This document shows positions 10,875 to 19,350 of a DNA stretch of 64,000 nt, piece after piece (position 1 is the first letter of the stretch; every line of letters begins with the position of its first letter). Source of the stretch: Gemmatimonadota bacterium (GTDB lineage: Bacteria > Gemmatimonadota > Gemmatimonadetes > Longimicrobiales > Longimicrobiaceae); assembly GCA_028287185.1 (NCBI GenBank), contig JAQBQD010000214.1, positions 62,001 through 126,000 on the forward strand, read 5' to 3'. A program made the translations under genes and the position numbers. The notes under the pieces were generated by a model. It was not told the origin of the DNA. It ran no database searches and worked only from the letters and a program-made list of their open reading frames with translations.

Positions 10875-11693
10875 TCAGTCTGCCGCGACCGCCGGGCCGG
10901 TAGGGCGGACGGTGCCCGACTCCACCGCGCGCAGCACGCCGTCCACCGTGCGGAGAAGAAGCCGGCCCTCCGGCGTGATGCCCATCGCGATTCCCGCCGT
11001 CTCCTCGGCGCCCGTCACGGTTACCGGGCGGCCGAGCAGGTAGTCGCGGGCGCGCAGCCGGTCCAGCAGGGCGCCGCTGAGCCGCGCGGGGGGCGACGAC
11101 ACCGCGCGTACGACGGCGCGGATCAGCGATTCCGCCACGTCCGCCCGTGATGGCGGCGCTCCGAACGCGATCGCCAGCGACGTCGCCGTGTCGCGTACCT
11201 CCGGCGGAAAGTCCTCGGGCGTGTGCAGCACGTTGAGGCCCAGGCCGACGATGACGGCGGACGCGCTGCCGGCGGACCAGATGCCTTCGCAGAGGATGCC
11301 GCCCGCCTTCCGTCCGCCGAGGTACAGGTCGTTGGGCCACTTCACCTGCGCGGCGCCGGCGCCCGCCCAGCGGTCCAGCTCGTCCGCGGCGGCCAGGCCC
11401 ACGAGCACGGGCAGCAGGCCGGGCGATGGAAGCGCGGTCGGCCGGATGACGAGCGAGAGCCAGATGCCCAGGCCCGGCGCCGAAGCCCATCCCTTCCCTC
11501 CCCGCCCGCGGCCAGCCGTCTGCTCCTCCGCCAGGACCGCGGTCCCCGACGGCGCGCCGCCTTCCGCCAGCGCGCGCGCCACGTCGTTGGTAGAGCCAAC
11601 CGTCGCGAACAGGTGCGCGGCCGGGATGCCGCATCGAGCCGCCACCTCCCCCGCCGTCAGCCCATCCCAGCGCTCCGCCGGAACGTCCGTCAC
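10875..11693 (-). CDS. birA: biotin-[acetyl-CoA-carboxylase] ligase
   Basis: This 272-residue ligase attaches biotin to carboxylase carrier protein and would serve the acyl-CoA carboxylase encoded in this window. It shows STNDVARAL, the biotinyl-AMP loop QTAGRGRGGKGW, VKWPNDLYLGGRKAGGIL and GLGLNV. It starts close to the catalytic domain, so the DNA-binding wing of E. coli BirA is absent and it is not expected to be a repressor. The GTG start overlaps the nadC stop by 4 nt. Confidence 0.92.
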   Translation of the reverse strand: MTDVPAERWDGLTAGEVAARCGIPAAHLFATVGSTNDVARALAEGGAPSGTAVLAEEQTAGRGRGGKGWASAPGLGIWLSLVIRPTALPSPGLLPVLVGLAAADELDRWAGAGAAQVKWPNDLYLGGRKAGGILCEGIWSAGSASAVIVGLGLNVLHTPEDFPPEVRDTATSLAIAFGAPPSRADVAESLIRAVVRAVSSPPARLSGALLDRLRARDYLLGRPVTVTGAEETAGIAMGITPEGRLLLRTVDGVLRAVESGTVRPTGPAVAAD

Positions 11694-12556
11694 GCGCTCT
11701 CCGCCTGCCGCAGCCGCAGCGAAAGGTCCAGCGCCGGCGCGGAATGCGTGAGCGCGCCCACGGACACGAAGTCCACCCCGGACGCCGCGACGTCGCGGAT
11801 GGTGGCGAGCGTGACGCTGCCGCTGGCCTCCGTCTCCGGCCGCGCATCCCCTGCGGCGCGGACCCGCTCGACCGCCTGGGCCAGCAGCGGAAGCGGCATG
11901 TTGTCGAACATGATGCGGTCCACGCCGGCCCGCAGTGCCTCGTCCACCTCGGCCAGCGTCGTGGTCTCCACCTCCACCTTCAGCCCGCGGCCGTTCTGCC
12001 GGCGGACGGCGTGGACGGCGGCGGTGATCCCGCCTGCGGCCGCGATGTGGTTGTCCTTGATCAGCACCATGTCGTGCAGGCCGTGGCGGTGGTTGGCGCC
12101 GCCGCCGTGCAGGACGGCGCGCTTCTCCAGCGCGCGCATTCCCGGCGTGGTCTTCCGCGTGTCGATCACCCGCGCGCCCGTGCCCTCTACCGCGCGGGCA
12201 TAGGCGCGCGTGGCGGTAGCGACGCCGGACAGGCGCTGGTAGAAGTTGAGCGCCACGCGCTCCGCCGTGAGGATGGAGCGCGCGGAGCCGCGGATCGCCA
12301 TCACCCGGTCGCCGGGCTCGACGGAAGATCCGTCCGCGGCGACGATCTCGACGGACAGCGAGGGATCGACGCGGCGGAAGGCCTCCGCTGCGACATCCGA
12401 TCCGGACAGGACGCCGGCCGCTTTGGCGACGATCTCCGCCTCCGCCGTCCGGTCGGCGGGAAAGGTCCACAGCGTCGTCCAGTCGCCGTCGCCGATGTCC
12501 TCGGCGAGAGCGGCGTCGATCAGCGCCAGGGCTTCGGGAGCCAGCACGCCACTCAC
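11690..12556 (-). CDS. nadC: nicotinate-nucleotide pyrophosphorylase (carboxylating)
   Basis: This 288-residue enzyme converts quinolinate and PRPP to nicotinate mononucleotide in NAD synthesis. It has LAEDIGDGDWTT, ERVALNFYQRLSGVAT, the RKTTPGMRALEKRAVLHGGG substrate loop, and DMVLIKDNH. It overlaps both bshA and birA by 4 nt, so the three are one translationally coupled run. Confidence 0.94.
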   Translation of the reverse strand: MSGVLAPEALALIDAALAEDIGDGDWTTLWTFPADRTAEAEIVAKAAGVLSGSDVAAEAFRRVDPSLSVEIVAADGSSVEPGDRVMAIRGSARSILTAERVALNFYQRLSGVATATRAYARAVEGTGARVIDTRKTTPGMRALEKRAVLHGGGANHRHGLHDMVLIKDNHIAAAGGITAAVHAVRRQNGRGLKVEVETTTLAEVDEALRAGVDRIMFDNMPLPLLAQAVERVRAAGDARPETEASGSVTLATIRDVAASGVDFVSVGALTHSAPALDLSLRLRQAESA

Positions 12557-13722
12557 CCTTCGGCCGCGGCGAGCGCGGGCACGGCGGACGCGTCGGGGCC
12601 GGCCAGGATGCGCTCGTAGTAGCGCTCGTACTCGGGGATGATGACGTCCACGGAGAAGCGCTCGCGGGCCACCTGCTGCGCCGCCTCGCTCATCCCCCGC
12701 CAGACCTCGCGGTCGCGCAGGATGTGCGCGGCGCCCTCGCCCATCCCCTCCACGTCGCCCAGCTCGCCCAGGTATCCCGTGACCCCGTGCTCCACCACCT
12801 CGGGGATGCCGCCCACATTGGTGGCGACCACGGGAACGCCGCTCGCCATCGCCTCCAGCGCCACCAGTCCGAACGACTCGGACTGCGACGGCAGGAGCAG
12901 CAGGTCGGCGCAGGACAGCAGCTCGGCCACGGAGTCCTGCTTGCCCAGGAAGACGATGCGGTCCGCCACGCCCAGGCGCTGCGCCTCGTCCACCGCCTCG
13001 GGCCGCTCGGGCCCGTCGCCGATGAACACCAGGCGCGACGGCACCTCGGCGGCCATCCGCGCGAAGATGCCCACCACGTCGCGGATGCGCTTGACGGGGC
13101 GGAAGTTGGAGACGTGCACCACCAGCCGCTCGTCGGGCAGCAGGAACGAGGCCTTGTGGCAGGGATAGCGCTTGCGGTCATAGACCTTGGGATCCACGAA
13201 GTTGGGGATCACCTCCAGCCTCTCGGGCGGAACCCGGAACGCATCCACGGTCTCGCGCTTCAGGTAGTCGGAGACGGCCGTGATGCCGTCCGAGCGCAGG
13301 ATGGAGAAGCGGGTGATGTCCCAGTACGACCGCTCCTGCCCCACGAGCGTGATGTCCGTGCCGTGCAGCGTGGTGATGATCTTGAGCGGGTGCGACCCGC
13401 CCAGCATCTCCTTGGCCATCCAGGCGGACGCGGCGTGCGGGATGGCGTAGTGCACGTGCAGCAGGTCCAGGCCCTGGTGGATGGCCACCTCGTGCATCAT
13501 GGCCGCCAGGGCCAGCGTGTAGTTGTTGTGCTCGAAGAGCGGGTAGCGCGTGGTCTCCACCTCGTGGAAGTAGATGCGCTCCATGAAGTAGGGAAGCCGG
13601 AAGGGCTGCGCGTACGAGATGAAGTGGATCTCGTGCCCGCGGCGCGACAGCTCGATGCCCAGCTCCGTGGCGATGGCGCCCGAGCCGCCGTAGGTGGGAT
13701 AGCAGGTGATGCCGATCTTCAT
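12553..13722 (-). CDS. bshA: N-acetyl-alpha-D-glucosaminyl L-malate synthase BshA
   Basis: This 389-residue GT4-family glycosyltransferase probably makes the first intermediate of bacillithiol. It starts KIGITCYPTYGGSGAIATELG, as BshA proteins do, and has HVHYAIPHAASAWMAKE, LHGTDITLVG, the donor-site region FRPVKRIRDVV and the ESFGLVALEAMASGVPVVAT acceptor motif. Its first 16 nt are the prophage attachment core (attL), so the promoter and ribosome site it now uses are phage DNA. Only a weak GGA lies just before the ATG. The native Shine-Dalgarno (GGAGA) is stranded beside attR at about 51,578-51,582. Confidence 0.88.
   Translation of the reverse strand: MKIGITCYPTYGGSGAIATELGIELSRRGHEIHFISYAQPFRLPYFMERIYFHEVETTRYPLFEHNNYTLALAAMMHEVAIHQGLDLLHVHYAIPHAASAWMAKEMLGGSHPLKIITTLHGTDITLVGQERSYWDITRFSILRSDGITAVSDYLKRETVDAFRVPPERLEVIPNFVDPKVYDRKRYPCHKASFLLPDERLVVHVSNFRPVKRIRDVVGIFARMAAEVPSRLVFIGDGPERPEAVDEAQRLGVADRIVFLGKQDSVAELLSCADLLLLPSQSESFGLVALEAMASGVPVVATNVGGIPEVVEHGVTGYLGELGDVEGMGEGAAHILRDREVWRGMSEAAQQVARERFSVDVIIPEYERYYERILAGPDASAVPALAAAEG
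13707..13722. repeat. attL core
   Basis: The 16-bp sequence TGATGCCGATCTTCAT is identical to that at 51555-51570 and ends exactly at the bshA start codon. Flanking bases differ on both sides, so 16 bp is the full identity. The next 204 bp (13723-13926) are the left arm of the phage and carry no gene that I can support. Confidence 0.85.
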
Positions 13723-13926
13723 GCTTCCATAGCTGGGTATCGCTCGTTCCGCCTGGAACGCCGCCGATTTCCTAGCGCAGCGCTGGGCGCGAGAATCCGG
13801 CCGAAGCGCGGCCGCGGGGGTGATACTACACTGACCCACGGCAAAAGTCACGGCACCGACGCACCCGCTCCGGACTCCCGGGCGGGGGCCTTGGTGCGCA
13901 CCTGCCACCGGCGTGAGGTAGACCCG

Positions 13927-14580
13927 ATGGACAATCCACCTCCCGAGCGTCCTGCGCCGGCCAGCCGTCCGCGCGACGTCCGCGCCACCGCCGCAGGCGA
14001 CCGCTGCAGGGGCTGCGGCAAGCTGCAGGTCCGCATGGAGACCACCGGCATGGGCCGGGTGGTGGAGGTGCCGGCGCCCTGCCGCTGCGCCTTCTGGCGT
14101 CGCGTGAACTGCATCTGCCGGGTGTGCGACCACGCCGTCGTGGGCAAGCCGCGCGTCGCCCTCTACTGCGCGGAGCACCGGGCGGCCGCCCGGGCGGCTT
14201 CGGTCGCCCGCCACCGGGCGAAGGTCGGCGAGAAGCACCAGCGCGCCTACTACGCGCGCAACGCGGACCGGAAGCGGGCGCAGGCGCGAGCCTACTACCA
14301 AAGCAGCGCGGAGCGCCGCGCGCGAAAGAACGCCGGGAAAGCCGAGTGGCGGCGGCGGAACCCGGACAAGGTGCGCGCTCAGAAGGCGCGCTACGAGCTC
14401 CGCCACTGGAAAGAGGACGACAGCTACATGGCCCGCTACCGCGCCGAGGTGGCGGCGGGCGAGCGCACGCCCGCCCCGCTCCCCCGCAACGACCGCGGGG
14501 AGCGGACCTGCCTCCGCTGCCCCACACCGCTGGCCGGGCGCGCAAAGATCTGCGCCGCCTGCCGCCGAGGAGACACGTGA
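13927..14580 (+). CDS. phage zinc-ribbon/basic early protein
   Basis: This 217-residue protein has paired cysteines in two places: CRGCGK, CRC and CICRVCDH with a following CAEH near residues 30-80, and CLRCP with CAAC at the C-terminus. Between them runs a highly basic helix with repeats of the YYARNADRKRAQARAYY type. Zn-binding and nucleic-acid contact are likely. I do not recognise a named family. It is the first gene after attL and overlaps the next gene by 1 nt. Confidence 0.65.
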   Translation: MDNPPPERPAPASRPRDVRATAAGDRCRGCGKLQVRMETTGMGRVVEVPAPCRCAFWRRVNCICRVCDHAVVGKPRVALYCAEHRAAARAASVARHRAKVGEKHQRAYYARNADRKRAQARAYYQSSAERRARKNAGKAEWRRRNPDKVRAQKARYELRHWKEDDSYMARYRAEVAAGERTPAPLPRNDRGERTCLRCPTPLAGRAKICAACRRGDT

Positions 14581-14972
14581 TGCCGACCCACGACACGACA
14601 CCCGGCATTCCCGTCGGAATGCCGGCGCCCGACGCGATGCTCCGCGCGCTCACCTGGACGCTCGCCCGTGTTCGCGAGCACTGGATCCCCGGTGGCGAGA
14701 CGACGGCCGACATGGCGGCGTACGTGGACGCCCGGACGGCCGAGCGGATGATCAGCAAGGCCGTGGAGTGCGCCGCGGCTGCGCCGGCCGGCGGGACGGA
14801 CGAGCGCCTGGCGAAGGCGCTGGAGCTGCTGGAGCGCGCCCACGATGCTCAGGAGCTTTCGCCCGACCCGACGTGGGTCCGCGACTACATGGTGCTGCTG
14901 CGCACGCACGCGATGGTGACCGGGGAGGACCTGGACACCGGTTTCCTGCCGGCCGAGGTGCACGGTGTCTGA
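14580..14972 (+). CDS. hypothetical phage early protein
   Basis: This 130-residue, mostly helical, mildly acidic protein has no recognised domain. It starts immediately at the stop of the previous gene (TGATG overlap). Copy 1 of the dispersed palindrome ATTCC-N4-GGAAT (14607-14620) lies inside its codons 10-14. Confidence 0.6.
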   Translation: MPTHDTTPGIPVGMPAPDAMLRALTWTLARVREHWIPGGETTADMAAYVDARTAERMISKAVECAAAAPAGGTDERLAKALELLERAHDAQELSPDPTWVRDYMVLLRTHAMVTGEDLDTGFLPAEVHGV

Positions 14973-15144
14973 CGCCCGCGTGGTGGACCTGCCGCACGGC
15001 GGCCTCGCCCGCCTGCCATCCGGCACCGCCCCCACCCCGCGCGTGCTCGCCGCCCTGGCGCGGCTGGAGCGCATTGCCCTGACGGCGTACGGGCGCGGCG
15101 CCGTGCCGTCGCCCGCCACCCCACCCACCGGCCCCACGCCATGA
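14965..15144 (+). CDS. small hypothetical phage protein
   Basis: This 59-residue reading frame starts at a GTG that overlaps the upstream gene by 8 nt and ends in an ATGA overlap with the next start. It is Ala/Leu/Arg/Pro-rich, with ARVVDLPHGGLARL near the start. The chained overlaps are the main support; it was not compared with databases. Confidence 0.45.
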   Translation: MSDARVVDLPHGGLARLPSGTAPTPRVLAALARLERIALTAYGRGAVPSPATPPTGPTP

Positions 15145-15539
15145 CGCTTGCTCCGCAGCACGCCGGGCTCCGCCCGGGCGAAGTCGATGCCCTGCTCGCC
15201 GCGCCAGAGGAGGGCGCACCAACCGTCGCCGCCGCGCTCCGCGAGGTTGATTTCCCGGAGGCCGCTCGGCTTGTGGGCAGCCGTTGGCCGGCAGAGATGG
15301 GTGGGCTCGTGAAGGTACGGGCCGGCTACGATGTGGAATACGGCCTCTCCCGCGGGATCGGAGTCGGCGCTCCCGTCGTGGTGCTACTCACAACGCCCGC
15401 GGGTGCACGGCCGTACGTGCTGGACCTGTGGGCGCTGGCCGAGCACGCGTGCGCGTCCGACGCGCGGGAGGCGACAGCCGCCGCACCGCCGAGGGTGCGT
15501 CCCTGCCCGATGCTCGCCGAGATCATGGAGCACTGCTGA
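15141..15539 (+). CDS. hypothetical phage protein
   Basis: This 132-residue protein of unknown function has an N-terminal acidic helical part, a central VGAPVVVLLTTPAG strand and a C-terminal CPMLAEIMEHC. It is packed between overlapping neighbours and ends directly before the GTG of the replication initiator. No family is recognised. Confidence 0.55.
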   Translation: MTLAPQHAGLRPGEVDALLAAPEEGAPTVAAALREVDFPEAARLVGSRWPAEMGGLVKVRAGYDVEYGLSRGIGVGAPVVVLLTTPAGARPYVLDLWALAEHACASDAREATAAAPPRVRPCPMLAEIMEHC

Positions 15540-16889
15540 GTGAGCGAGCCCACCGAGCCGGCGCAGGACCCGGCGTCGTTCTTCTTCCTGTGGCGGCGCG
15601 TGCTGCGCAGCCGCCACGGCCCGGCGGCGACCACGCGCAACGTGCTGGACGCGATCTCCGTCTGGTGGGACGGGGTCGGCGAGGGCGCGTGGCCCAGCAT
15701 CGACATGATCATGGAGGCATCCGGCGCGTCGCGGCAGACGGTGATCACCCACGTGGACGCGGCCGCCGCCGCCGGGTGGGTGCTGGTGCAGTCGGCCGGG
15801 CGCAGCCGTGAGGGGTGGAGACGCCACCAGTACAAGGCGCAGATCCCCGCGGCGGCGTTGGAGGCCTACCTGGCCGACCAGGCGGAGGCGGCAGCCGCGC
15901 GCGGCCAGGGCGATCTGTTCGGCCGGCGCGGTCCGTCGCGTGGACTGCCCCGCGTGGAGGGTGGTCAACCTCCTAGACCACCCCAGGGGGAGGGTGGTCT
16001 AGGAGATGGACCACCCCCGGGTGAGGGTGGTCAACCTGGCAGCGAAGGGTGGTCAACCTCATCACAGAGGGTGGTCAAGGAGGTGGACTCTATCAGTCCA
16101 GTTATCAACCCAGGGATCAATCCAGATGAAGAAGAAGGCGGCAACGACCGCGACGGCGGCGCCGACGCAGCGGAGGAAGCCCGGATGACCGACCTGCTGA
16201 ACGACCCGGTGCGAGACGAGGCGATGGCGGCCATGTGGGCCTACCTGGACGGCCACGCACTGCGGGAGATGTGGGAGGACGATCGGCGGTGGCGCGTCTG
16301 GAGGGCCGGCCTTCGCGGCGTCGTGGAGGGCGAGAACCGCACGGCCTGGCAGACGGCCGACGGGACCGCCGTGCCTGACTGGACCGAGCGGGTGCGCCTC
16401 TGGTGCCTGGCCGTGGACACCTACGCCGCCGAGGTGGCGAAGCCGGCGCGGCGAAGCAACGAGCCGGCGAAGCCGCTGGCCTACTTCCTTCGCCAGTGGG
16501 TGATCCCCAGCCAGTACGATCCGTTCCCGCAGCGGCAGTCCAACGCGCCGGCGCCCGGGTCCGAGGCGGCCGGGGTGCGCAGCGAGATGCCCAGCAGCGA
16601 GCGCACGAAGCACTACCACGCCAAGACGGACCTGACGCCGGCGGGCGAGGCGGTGTCCGGTGCCCTCGGCCGGACCGGCATCAGCGTCGAGGCGTTCGCC
16701 GCCTGGCGCGGGCGGATGGCCGAGGCGTGGGACGCCCTGCCCGACGACGAACGCGACGAATGGGAGCGCAAGGCCGTGCAGAGCGACCGGCAGGCGGGCA
16801 AGAGCCGCGTGCTCCTGCTGGCGACCGCGCACGGCATGCTCGGCCGTTCGCTGGGCGATCCGAGCCCCTTCGAAGCCGCCCATGCCTGA
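15540..16889 (+). CDS. phage replication initiator (winged-helix, lambda O-like role) with internal origin
   Basis: This 449-residue protein starts at a GTG one base after the previous stop. Residues about 25-100 form a winged-helix region (AWPSIDMIMEASGASRQTVITHVDAAAAAGW). The middle, around residues 135-200, is a low-complexity Gly/Pro linker that is encoded by the iteron array at 15959-16080. The C-terminal half (RRWRVWRAGLRGVVEG onward) is a separate domain. The architecture, with a DNA-binding N-terminus and an origin inside its own gene, matches lambda O-type initiators by design rather than by obvious sequence identity. Confidence 0.65.
   Translation: MSEPTEPAQDPASFFFLWRRVLRSRHGPAATTRNVLDAISVWWDGVGEGAWPSIDMIMEASGASRQTVITHVDAAAAAGWVLVQSAGRSREGWRRHQYKAQIPAAALEAYLADQAEAAAARGQGDLFGRRGPSRGLPRVEGGQPPRPPQGEGGLGDGPPPGEGGQPGSEGWSTSSQRVVKEVDSISPVINPGINPDEEEGGNDRDGGADAAEEARMTDLLNDPVRDEAMAAMWAYLDGHALREMWEDDRRWRVWRAGLRGVVEGENRTAWQTADGTAVPDWTERVRLWCLAVDTYAAEVAKPARRSNEPAKPLAYFLRQWVIPSQYDPFPQRQSNAPAPGSEAAGVRSEMPSSERTKHYHAKTDLTPAGEAVSGALGRTGISVEAFAAWRGRMAEAWDALPDDERDEWERKAVQSDRQAGKSRVLLLATAHGMLGRSLGDPSPFEAAHA
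15959..16100 (+). repeat. iteron array, probable phage replication origin
   Basis: Five direct copies of GGGTGGTCWA begin at 15959, 15992, 16025, 16047 and 16069, spaced 33, 33, 22 and 22 bp. Two inverted copies, GACCACCCC, begin at 15976 and 16009, also 33 bp apart. All spacings are multiples of 11, so the sites lie on one helix face. A hairpin TGGACT-ctatc-AGTCCA (16084-16100) and an AT-richer stretch with TTATCAACC (DnaA-box-like, 7 of 9) follow. Confidence 0.75.
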
Positions 16890-17370
16890 CCCCTGCTGCC
16901 CGCGCTGCGGCGGCGCCACCGATCGTTCGCACGCCGGCTCCCTGCGCTGCCGGGAGTGCGGCTTCATCCCGAACCACGACGGGTCGATGAAACGCCCCAT
17001 GATGCTGCTGCCCCTGCTGCTGGCGGTGCTGATCGCCGCCGCGGCCGTCCGCACCGCCCAGCGCCCGCGGAGCCCAACACCGGCCGTGCCGCCGGTGTCG
17101 CGGCCCACCGCGCCGCCCGCGCCGACGCCTGCGCGTTCGCTGCCGCCCACGACGTGTGCCGGCGGCCACGCCTGTGCCCAGGCCACCGCCGACCCGGCCC
17201 CCCACCGGGAGCACTGGTTCCAGCGCGGCGAGCTGCGCACTGCCGCCGGCGCCGTGCTCTGGCACGGCCGGTGGACCCGCACGTCCGCAGAGGCCGCCGC
17301 CGAGCTCAGCCGCCAGGTGTGGCCTGACGGCGCGGCCGCCGCCCACGTCGGCCGGCGCTTCTACTCGTGA
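16882..17370 (+). CDS. zinc-ribbon membrane-anchored phage protein
   Basis: This 162-residue protein starts with CCPRCGG and CRECG, a small zinc ribbon. One transmembrane segment (MMLLPLLLAVLIAAAAV) follows, then a Pro-rich linker and a C-terminal domain containing HWFQRGELRTAAGAVLWHGRW. It overlaps the initiator by 8 nt and the methylase by 4 nt. Function is unknown. Confidence 0.6.
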   Translation: MPDPCCPRCGGATDRSHAGSLRCRECGFIPNHDGSMKRPMMLLPLLLAVLIAAAAVRTAQRPRSPTPAVPPVSRPTAPPAPTPARSLPPTTCAGGHACAQATADPAPHREHWFQRGELRTAAGAVLWHGRWTRTSAEAAAELSRQVWPDGAAAAHVGRRFYS

Positions 17371-18377
17371 CGGAGGCGGCGGCACAAGCGCAGGTGCTGC
17401 GGGCGCCCTTCCCCTGGTTCGGCGGCAAATCACGCGTGGCGCAGCTGGTGTGGGAGCGGTTCGGCGACGTTCCCAACTACGTGGAGCCATTCGCGGGGTC
17501 GCTCGCCGTGCTTCTCGGCCGTCCACACGCCCCCAAGACGGAGACCGTCAACGACCTGGACTGCTACCTGGCCAACTTCTGGCGGGCGGTGCGCTTCGAT
17601 CCGGCCGGCGTCGCATGGTGGGCGGACGCGCCGGTCAATGAGGCGGACCTGCAGGCCCGGCACCTCTGGCTCGTCAACGACGGCCGCACGATCGCTGATC
17701 GGTGCAAGGATGACCCGGACTTCTTCGACCCGCGTGTGGCCGGGTGGTGGGTGTGGGGACTGTGCTCGTGGATCGGCTCGGGATGGTGCAGCGGGAAGGG
17801 ACCGTGGAAGGGCAGCACGGGCGCTGGAGTTCGTCACAAGCTCCCCCACCTGGGCGACGCCGGCCGCGGCATCAACCGGCAGCTCCCCCACCTGGGCGAC
17901 GCCGGCCGCGGCGAGTCGTATCGCGCGATGGTCGGGATGCTGGACCAGCTCTCCGCCCGCCTCCGGCGCGTGCGCGTGGCCTGCGGGGACTGGACGCGCG
18001 TGCTCGGCGACAGTGTGACCGTCAAGCACGGAGCTACGGGCGTACTTCTCGATCCGCCTTATGCCTCGGATCAGCACGCCATCTCCTACAGCGCCGGGGG
18101 CGAGTCGATCTCCGCTGGCGTCCGCGCCTGGGCTCTCGCGCGGGGAGATGACCCTGGCCTCCGTATCGCGCTTTGCGGGTACGAAGGCGAGCACGAAGCG
18201 CTGGAGCGTTCGGGGTGGACGGTGGTGGCGTGGAAGGCACGCGGCGGCTACGGGAGCCAGGGTGTGAACCGCGGCCGCGACAACGCAGCCCGCGAACGGG
18301 TCTGGTTCAGCCCCCACTGCATAGCGCCCCATCGGGTGGCCATGGACCTGTTCCATTCCGGCGGGAATACTCTATGA
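17367..18377 (+). CDS. DNA adenine N6-methyltransferase (D12 class)
   Basis: This 336-residue Dam-like methylase has the SAM motif FPWFGGKS at about residues 14-21, NYVEPFAGSLAVLLG, and the catalytic DPPY near residue 229. Similar enzymes modify phage DNA to evade restriction. A 14-residue unit LPHLGDAGRG-INRQ occurs twice in tandem at about residues 158-182 (32 bp identical, period 42 bp, from 17839 and 17881). GTG start; it overlaps both neighbours by 4 nt. Confidence 0.88.
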   Translation: MTEAAAQAQVLRAPFPWFGGKSRVAQLVWERFGDVPNYVEPFAGSLAVLLGRPHAPKTETVNDLDCYLANFWRAVRFDPAGVAWWADAPVNEADLQARHLWLVNDGRTIADRCKDDPDFFDPRVAGWWVWGLCSWIGSGWCSGKGPWKGSTGAGVRHKLPHLGDAGRGINRQLPHLGDAGRGESYRAMVGMLDQLSARLRRVRVACGDWTRVLGDSVTVKHGATGVLLDPPYASDQHAISYSAGGESISAGVRAWALARGDDPGLRIALCGYEGEHEALERSGWTVVAWKARGGYGSQGVNRGRDNAARERVWFSPHCIAPHRVAMDLFHSGGNTL

Positions 18378-19000
18378 CTCGCGCGTACACCCGGCCGATG
18401 CCGCCGCAACACCTGTGGGAGCCCGGCCTCGGCTTCGCCCGTGCCGCCCATCTGGAGGAGTTCGTGCGCGCTGAGTTCCTGACGCGCGGCGGCCTCTTCT
18501 TCGACGCAGAGCACGGCCACCTGTCTGGCGCGTCCGTCGGTTTCCTCTGGGCGTCCTCGGCGCACGTGGACAAGGGCAGCACGAAGGCCGGCATCGCGCA
18601 GCTCATCCGCCAGGGCGAGCCGCGGAAGTGGACCGTCGCCGCGCGGGCCGTGTGGCTCCAGGGCATGTTCGGCCCGGCGCTCCCCACCTTCCTCATCACC
18701 CTCTCGGCGCCGGTCTGGGCTCGGTACGACGATCGGCAGGCGTTCGCCCTCGTCGACCACGAGCTGTGCCACTGCGCGGTGGCGAAGGACGAGTACGGCG
18801 CGCCGCGGTTCAGCGACGGCACCGGGCAGCCAGTCTGGTGCACGCGCCCGCACGATCACGAAGGCTTCGTCGGCACGGTCGATCGATGGGGCGCGGGCGC
18901 CGCCGGAGCAGCGCCGCTTGTCTCCGCCGCGCTGCGGGCGCCGCGCTTCGCATGGGTGCCCGGCTCACACCTGGACGTCTACAAGGCTTGCGGCACATGA
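18374..19000 (+). CDS. putative phage metallopeptidase
   Basis: This 208-residue protein has the zinc-peptidase motif VDHELCHCAV (HExxH) near residue 125 and a later HDHEGF, matching the putative phage metallopeptidase domain found beside terminases. The substrate is unknown; it could act on host or virion proteins, and an endolysin role is not indicated. It overlaps the methylase by 4 nt, and a dispersed palindrome (18355-18368) sits 6 nt before its start. Confidence 0.75.
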   Translation: MTRAYTRPMPPQHLWEPGLGFARAAHLEEFVRAEFLTRGGLFFDAEHGHLSGASVGFLWASSAHVDKGSTKAGIAQLIRQGEPRKWTVAARAVWLQGMFGPALPTFLITLSAPVWARYDDRQAFALVDHELCHCAVAKDEYGAPRFSDGTGQPVWCTRPHDHEGFVGTVDRWGAGAAGAAPLVSAALRAPRFAWVPGSHLDVYKACGT

Positions 19001-19350
19001 GCACGAAAAACAGCGGGGATAACAGCGGCGCGGGTGGACTGCGGCCGGGGCCGCGCGGCGGTAAGTTGCTCCCCGGAGGGAAGCCCGGGAACCGCGGAGG
19101 CACAGGCCGCCCGCCGAACGAGTTCCGCGGCCGCATGGCCAAGCTGGCCAGCAGCTCGAAGGCGGAGGCGTACCTCAAGCGGTGCCTAGCGGGCGAGTTC
19201 GGGCCCAAGTACTTCCTTCAGGCGCAGGCATTCGTTGCGGACCGCGGCTACGGGCGTCCCACGCAGGCGGTGGAGGTGAGCGGGCCCGACGGCGGGCCGG
19301 TGGAGTCCACGCTGATCGTTCGGTTCGTGGGGGCGGATGCGGACGGCTGA
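18997..19350 (+). CDS. putative terminase small subunit
   Basis: This 117-residue basic protein has an N-terminal GKPGNRGGTGRPPNEFR segment, like DUF5681/small-terminase N-termini, followed by a helical part (SSKAEAYLKRCLAGEFG). It directly precedes and overlaps the large terminase by 14 nt. The role rests mostly on position and the DNA-binding style of the N-terminus. Confidence 0.6.
   Translation: MSTKNSGDNSGAGGLRPGPRGGKLLPGGKPGNRGGTGRPPNEFRGRMAKLASSSKAEAYLKRCLAGEFGPKYFLQAQAFVADRGYGRPTQAVEVSGPDGGPVESTLIVRFVGADADG

Noticed and set aside
13723-13926. Search for a tRNA or other typical attachment gene at the left phage end
   Set aside because: No tRNA-like fold; the 16-bp repeat identifies the bshA start instead.
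17839-17912. Tandem 42-bp repeat that could be a minisatellite or CRISPR-like unit
   Set aside because: Only two copies, in frame within the methylase gene; a simple internal duplication.
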